Shown here: one piece after another, positions 61,768 to 64,000 of the stretch
Numbering within the stretch: the first letter of the stretch is position 1
Layout: the number at the start of each line of letters is the position of its first letter
Source: Palleronia sp. THAF1
Lineage (GTDB): Bacteria; Pseudomonadota; Alphaproteobacteria; Rhodobacterales; Rhodobacteraceae
Assembly (NCBI RefSeq): GCF_009363795.1
Contig: NZ_CP045420.1
Coordinates: forward strand, 911,001-975,000
Length of the DNA: 64,000 bases
Direction of reading: 5' to 3'
Notes under the pieces: model-generated
What the model saw: the letters and a program-made list of their open reading frames with translations, nothing else
Told to the model about the DNA's origin: nothing
Databases searched by the model: none
Made by a program: the position numbers and the translations under genes

Positions 61768-62673
61768 ATGACCGATAGCATGACCAGCGCCAAGATCATC
61801 GACGGGAAGGCCTTTGCCGCGACCATCCGCGCGCGCGTGTCCGACCACGTCACCCGCCTGCGCGAAGAGCACGACCTGACCCCCGGTCTGGCCGTCGTTC
61901 TAGTCGGAGAGGACCCCGCCAGCCAAGTCTACGTGCGCATGAAGGGCAAGCAAACGCTTGAAGTCGGGATGGCCAGTTTCGAACATCGGCTGGACGCCAG
62001 CACATCGCAGGAAGACCTTCTGGCGCTGGTGCATCAACTGAACGCCGACCCGAAGGTTCACGGCATCCTCGTGCAGCTTCCACTGCCGGACCACGTGGAT
62101 TCCAACACCGTCATCAACGCCATTGCGCCCGAAAAAGACGTGGACGGGTTCCATATCTCCAACGCGGGACTGCTCGCGACGGGGCAGAACGCGATGGTGC
62201 CCTGCACGCCGCTGGGCTCTCTGATGATGCTGCGCGATCAGCTTGGGTCGCTGTCTGGCTTGGATGCCGTCGTGGTGGGCCGCTCGAACATCGTCGGCAA
62301 GCCCATGGCGCAGCTGCTTCTGGGCGAAAGCTGTACAGTGACGATTGCCCATTCCCGAACGAAGAATCTGGCAGAGGTCGTACGCCGCGCCGACATCGTC
62401 GTGGCCGCGGTGGGCCGCCGCAAGATGATCCCCGGCGATTGGATCAAGCCGGGCGCCACCGTCATCGACGTGGGCATCAACCGCATTCCGAACGGCGACA
62501 AGACCCGCCTTGTCGGTGACGTCGATTTCGACAGCGCAGTTCAGGTCGCGGGGGCGATTACGCCCGTGCCCGGCGGTGTCGGCCCCATGACCATCGCCTG
62601 CCTGCTGGCCAACACCGTGACGGCCTGCTGCCGCATCCATGGCCTGCGCCCGCCCGAAGGTCTGACCGCCTGA
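61768..62673 (+). CDS. folD: Bifunctional methylenetetrahydrofolate dehydrogenase / cyclohydrolase FolD
   Basis: 301 aa. Catalyses 5,10-methylene-THF to 10-formyl-THF in two steps (NADP+). Substrate region [17 protein letters not shown] with the conserved Tyr and Lys (about 50-66), [17 protein letters not shown] (about 105-121), [11 protein letters not shown], Rossmann motif [17 protein letters not shown] (about 168-184) and [21 protein letters not shown] second ATG at 61780 could be the start. Lies 15 bp before the formate dehydrogenase gene, tying THF-linked one-carbon oxidation to formate oxidation. Confidence 0.95.
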   Translation: MTDSMTSAKIIDGKAFAATIRARVSDHVTRLREEHDLTPGLAVVLVGEDPASQVYVRMKGKQTLEVGMASFEHRLDASTSQEDLLALVHQLNADPKVHGILVQLPLPDHVDSNTVINAIAPEKDVDGFHISNAGLLATGQNAMVPCTPLGSLMMLRDQLGSLSGLDAVVVGRSNIVGKPMAQLLLGESCTVTIAHSRTKNLAEVVRRADIVVAAVGRRKMIPGDWIKPGATVIDVGINRIPNGDKTRLVGDVDFDSAVQVAGAITPVPGGVGPMTIACLLANTVTACCRIHGLRPPEGLTA

Positions 62674-62688
62674 TACCGGAGACGAGAC

Positions 62689-64000
62689 ATGAACGAGATG
62701 CCCCCCTCTCTGACCGGCCCGCGCCGATCCGTCGCCAAGACAAAGGGCCGCCCGCTGAATGATAACGCGGTTGCCGAAGTGCAGGCCCTGATCGGCAGCG
62801 ACCTGAAGCGCGACATGCTGATCGAGTATCTTCATGCGATTCAGGACTCGCACGGCCATATCTCCGCCGCGCATCTTCGGGCGCTCGCGCATCTGATGGG
62901 CATCGGGCAGGCAGAGGTCTATGAGGTCGCGTCATTCTACGACCATTTCGATCTGGTGAAAGAGGGGGAGACACCGCCCCCCGCGCTGACCATCCGCATC
63001 TGTGACGGCATCGCCTGCATGATGGCCGGTGCCGAGAAGCTGATCGAAGAGATGCGCGCAGGCACCGACCCTTCCGATATCCGCATCGAACGCGCGCCCT
63101 GCATGGGTGGCTGCGACGTGGCCCCCGCAGCGCGGGTGGGCGACCGCGAGGTCGGGCTGGCCGATGCGCAAAAACTGCAGATGCTGGTCGCGACCGGCGA
63201 CACCAAGACCTTGATTCCAAATTATATCGATCTTCCGGCCTACCGCGAGAAAGATGGATATCTGCAAATCCAGCGTCTGCGCGATGGTGAGTTGACCATC
63301 GAACAGGTGATCGACGAGTTGCAGGACAGCTGCCTGAAAGGCCTTGGTGGCGCGGGCTTCGTGACAGGAAAGAAATGGGAGCTTGTCCGCAAGAACCCCG
63401 GTCCGCGCCTGATGACGATCAACGCCGACGAGGGCGAGCCCGGTACCTTCAAGGACCGCTACCACATGGAGCGGAACCCCCACGCGATGCTGGAAGGCGC
63501 GTTGATCGGGGCGCACTGCGTCGAAGCCGAACGCATCTACCTGTACATGCGCGCCGAATACCCCGCCGCGATCGAGATCATGCGCCGCGAGATCGCTGCC
63601 ATCGAAGAGGCGGGCATCGTCCAGAAAGGCTTCATCGAAATGCGTCGCGGGGCAGGCGCCTACATCTGCGGCGAGGAATCCGCGATGGTCGAAAGCATCG
63701 AAGGCAAGCGCGGCCTGCCGCGTCTGCGCCCTCCGGTCATCGGGCAGGTCGGCCTGTTCGGGAGACCGACGCTGAACAACAATGTCGAAACGCTATATTG
63801 GGTGCCGCAAATCCTGGGCAAAGGGATCGAGTGGTTCCGCGACAAGGGCAAGCCGGACCACCCCGGCCAGCGGTCCTGGTCCGTTTCCGGCCGCGTCAAA
63901 CGCCCCGGCATCGTGCAGGCCCCCGCCGGATCGACCGCGCACGAGCTGATCGAAGCTTGCGGTGGCATGGCCGAGGGGCACGAGTTCAAGGCCTATCTTC
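62689..64000 (+). CDS. NAD-dependent formate dehydrogenase beta subunit, NuoE-NuoF fusion (partial, runs off the right edge)
   Basis: The frame is open from ATG 62689 (GGAGACGAG upstream) to the window end, 437 codons, with the C-terminus missing. The N-terminal NuoE-type thioredoxin-like domain (about 25-165) has its [2Fe-2S] cysteines C105, C110, C138 and C142. The NuoF-type domain from about 205 shows GLGGAGFVTGKKW (218-230), ADEGEPGTFKDRYHMER and GAYICGEESAMVESIEGKRG. Such a fusion matches the beta subunit of NAD-dependent W/Mo formate dehydrogenases (for example Fdh1B of Methylorubrum). The expected alpha subunit gene would lie past the edge. Complex I subunits are normally separate, so that reading is less likely. 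Confidence 0.88.
   Translation, partial: MNEMPPSLTGPRRSVAKTKGRPLNDNAVAEVQALIGSDLKRDMLIEYLHAIQDSHGHISAAHLRALAHLMGIGQAEVYEVASFYDHFDLVKEGETPPPALTIRICDGIACMMAGAEKLIEEMRAGTDPSDIRIERAPCMGGCDVAPAARVGDREVGLADAQKLQMLVATGDTKTLIPNYIDLPAYREKDGYLQIQRLRDGELTIEQVIDELQDSCLKGLGGAGFVTGKKWELVRKNPGPRLMTINADEGEPGTFKDRYHMERNPHAMLEGALIGAHCVEAERIYLYMRAEYPAAIEIMRREIAAIEEAGIVQKGFIEMRRGAGAYICGEESAMVESIEGKRGLPRLRPPVIGQVGLFGRPTLNNNVETLYWVPQILGKGIEWFRDKGKPDHPGQRSWSVSGRVKRPGIVQAPAGSTAHELIEACGGMAEGHEFKAYL

Noticed and set aside
1-64000. CRISPR arrays, prophage, insertion sequences, rRNA operons
   Set aside because: No regularly spaced direct repeats, transposase or phage structural genes, or rRNA-like sequence were seen on either strand.

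Overview
The window is GC-rich, densely coded DNA from an alphaproteobacterium, most likely a marine Rhodobacteraceae (Roseobacter-group) member. The reasons are the protein families (PCu(A)C chaperone, HlyU-family small protein, a SitABCD-type transporter beside a Fur/Mur-type regulator, a choline-O-sulfate/choline to betaine operon, TRAP transport, a NuoE-NuoF fused formate dehydrogenase subunit), the core block hom-glpX-pyrE-dnaB-alr-radA-cvpA, and frequent ATGA/GTGA/TGATG gene overlaps. No rRNA, tRNA, CRISPR array, phage or insertion sequence was found. Layout: 1-10.2 kb holds a truncated guanine deaminase, the Mg transporter mgtE, 5-formyl-THF cyclo-ligase, a periplasmic copper chaperone with a DUF2946-like partner, a YmdB-type phosphoesterase, exporters and permeases, yebC and a DksA/TraR-like zinc finger protein. 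From 10.2 to 19.4 kb lies a minus-strand housekeeping block (cvpA, radA, a conserved coiled-coil membrane protein, alr, dnaB, pyrE, glpX, hom, a small lipoprotein). From 20.0 to 22.8 kb are three Tad-type pseudopilin/vWA genes without the rest of a tad locus, then a 340-bp gap. From 23.1 to 32.3 kb are dnaG, rpoD (preceded by a striking cluster of GANTC sites), an HlyU-family protein, dedA, a tiny disordered repeat protein, YjbQ, dodecin, an SDR, nrdR and ribD. From 32.4 to 45.7 kb (minus strand) one almost gapless run reads dctP-dctQ-dctM-iclR-hydratase/dehydrogenase-thiolase-two acyl-CoA dehydrogenases-thioesterase-enoyl-CoA hydratase-CoA ligase-glutaryl-CoA dehydrogenase. It looks like a complete import and beta-oxidation route for a medium-chain (dicarboxylic?) acid ending at glutaryl-CoA. 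From 45.8 to 51.7 kb (minus) the betC-BCCT transporter-betB-betA operon makes glycine betaine from choline-O-sulfate or choline. From 51.8 to 57.6 kb are a FAD-linked 2-hydroxyacid dehydrogenase, a GntP-type permease, and an acyl-CoA dehydrogenase/MaoC pair divergent from an alpha-methylacyl-CoA racemase-like enzyme. From 57.7 to 61.7 kb a Fur/Mur-like repressor diverges from sitABCD (Mn/Fe uptake). The right edge carries folD and the start of an NAD-dependent formate dehydrogenase beta subunit. Several one-carbon genes occur in one window (5-formyl-THF cyclo-ligase, folD, formate dehydrogenase, and choline oxidation that feeds betaine demethylation); this suggests but does not prove a role in methyl-group oxidation. 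Non-coding highlights, all read directly from sequence: a dispersed intergenic repeat family with two copies sharing 38 identical bases; hairpins over the start region of an SLC13-type permease (13-bp arms spanning the ATG) and of the GntP permease (Shine-Dalgarno inside the stem); a terminator-like hairpin between dctP and dctQ; a Fur-like box between mur and sitA; and several strong palindromes that may be operators.
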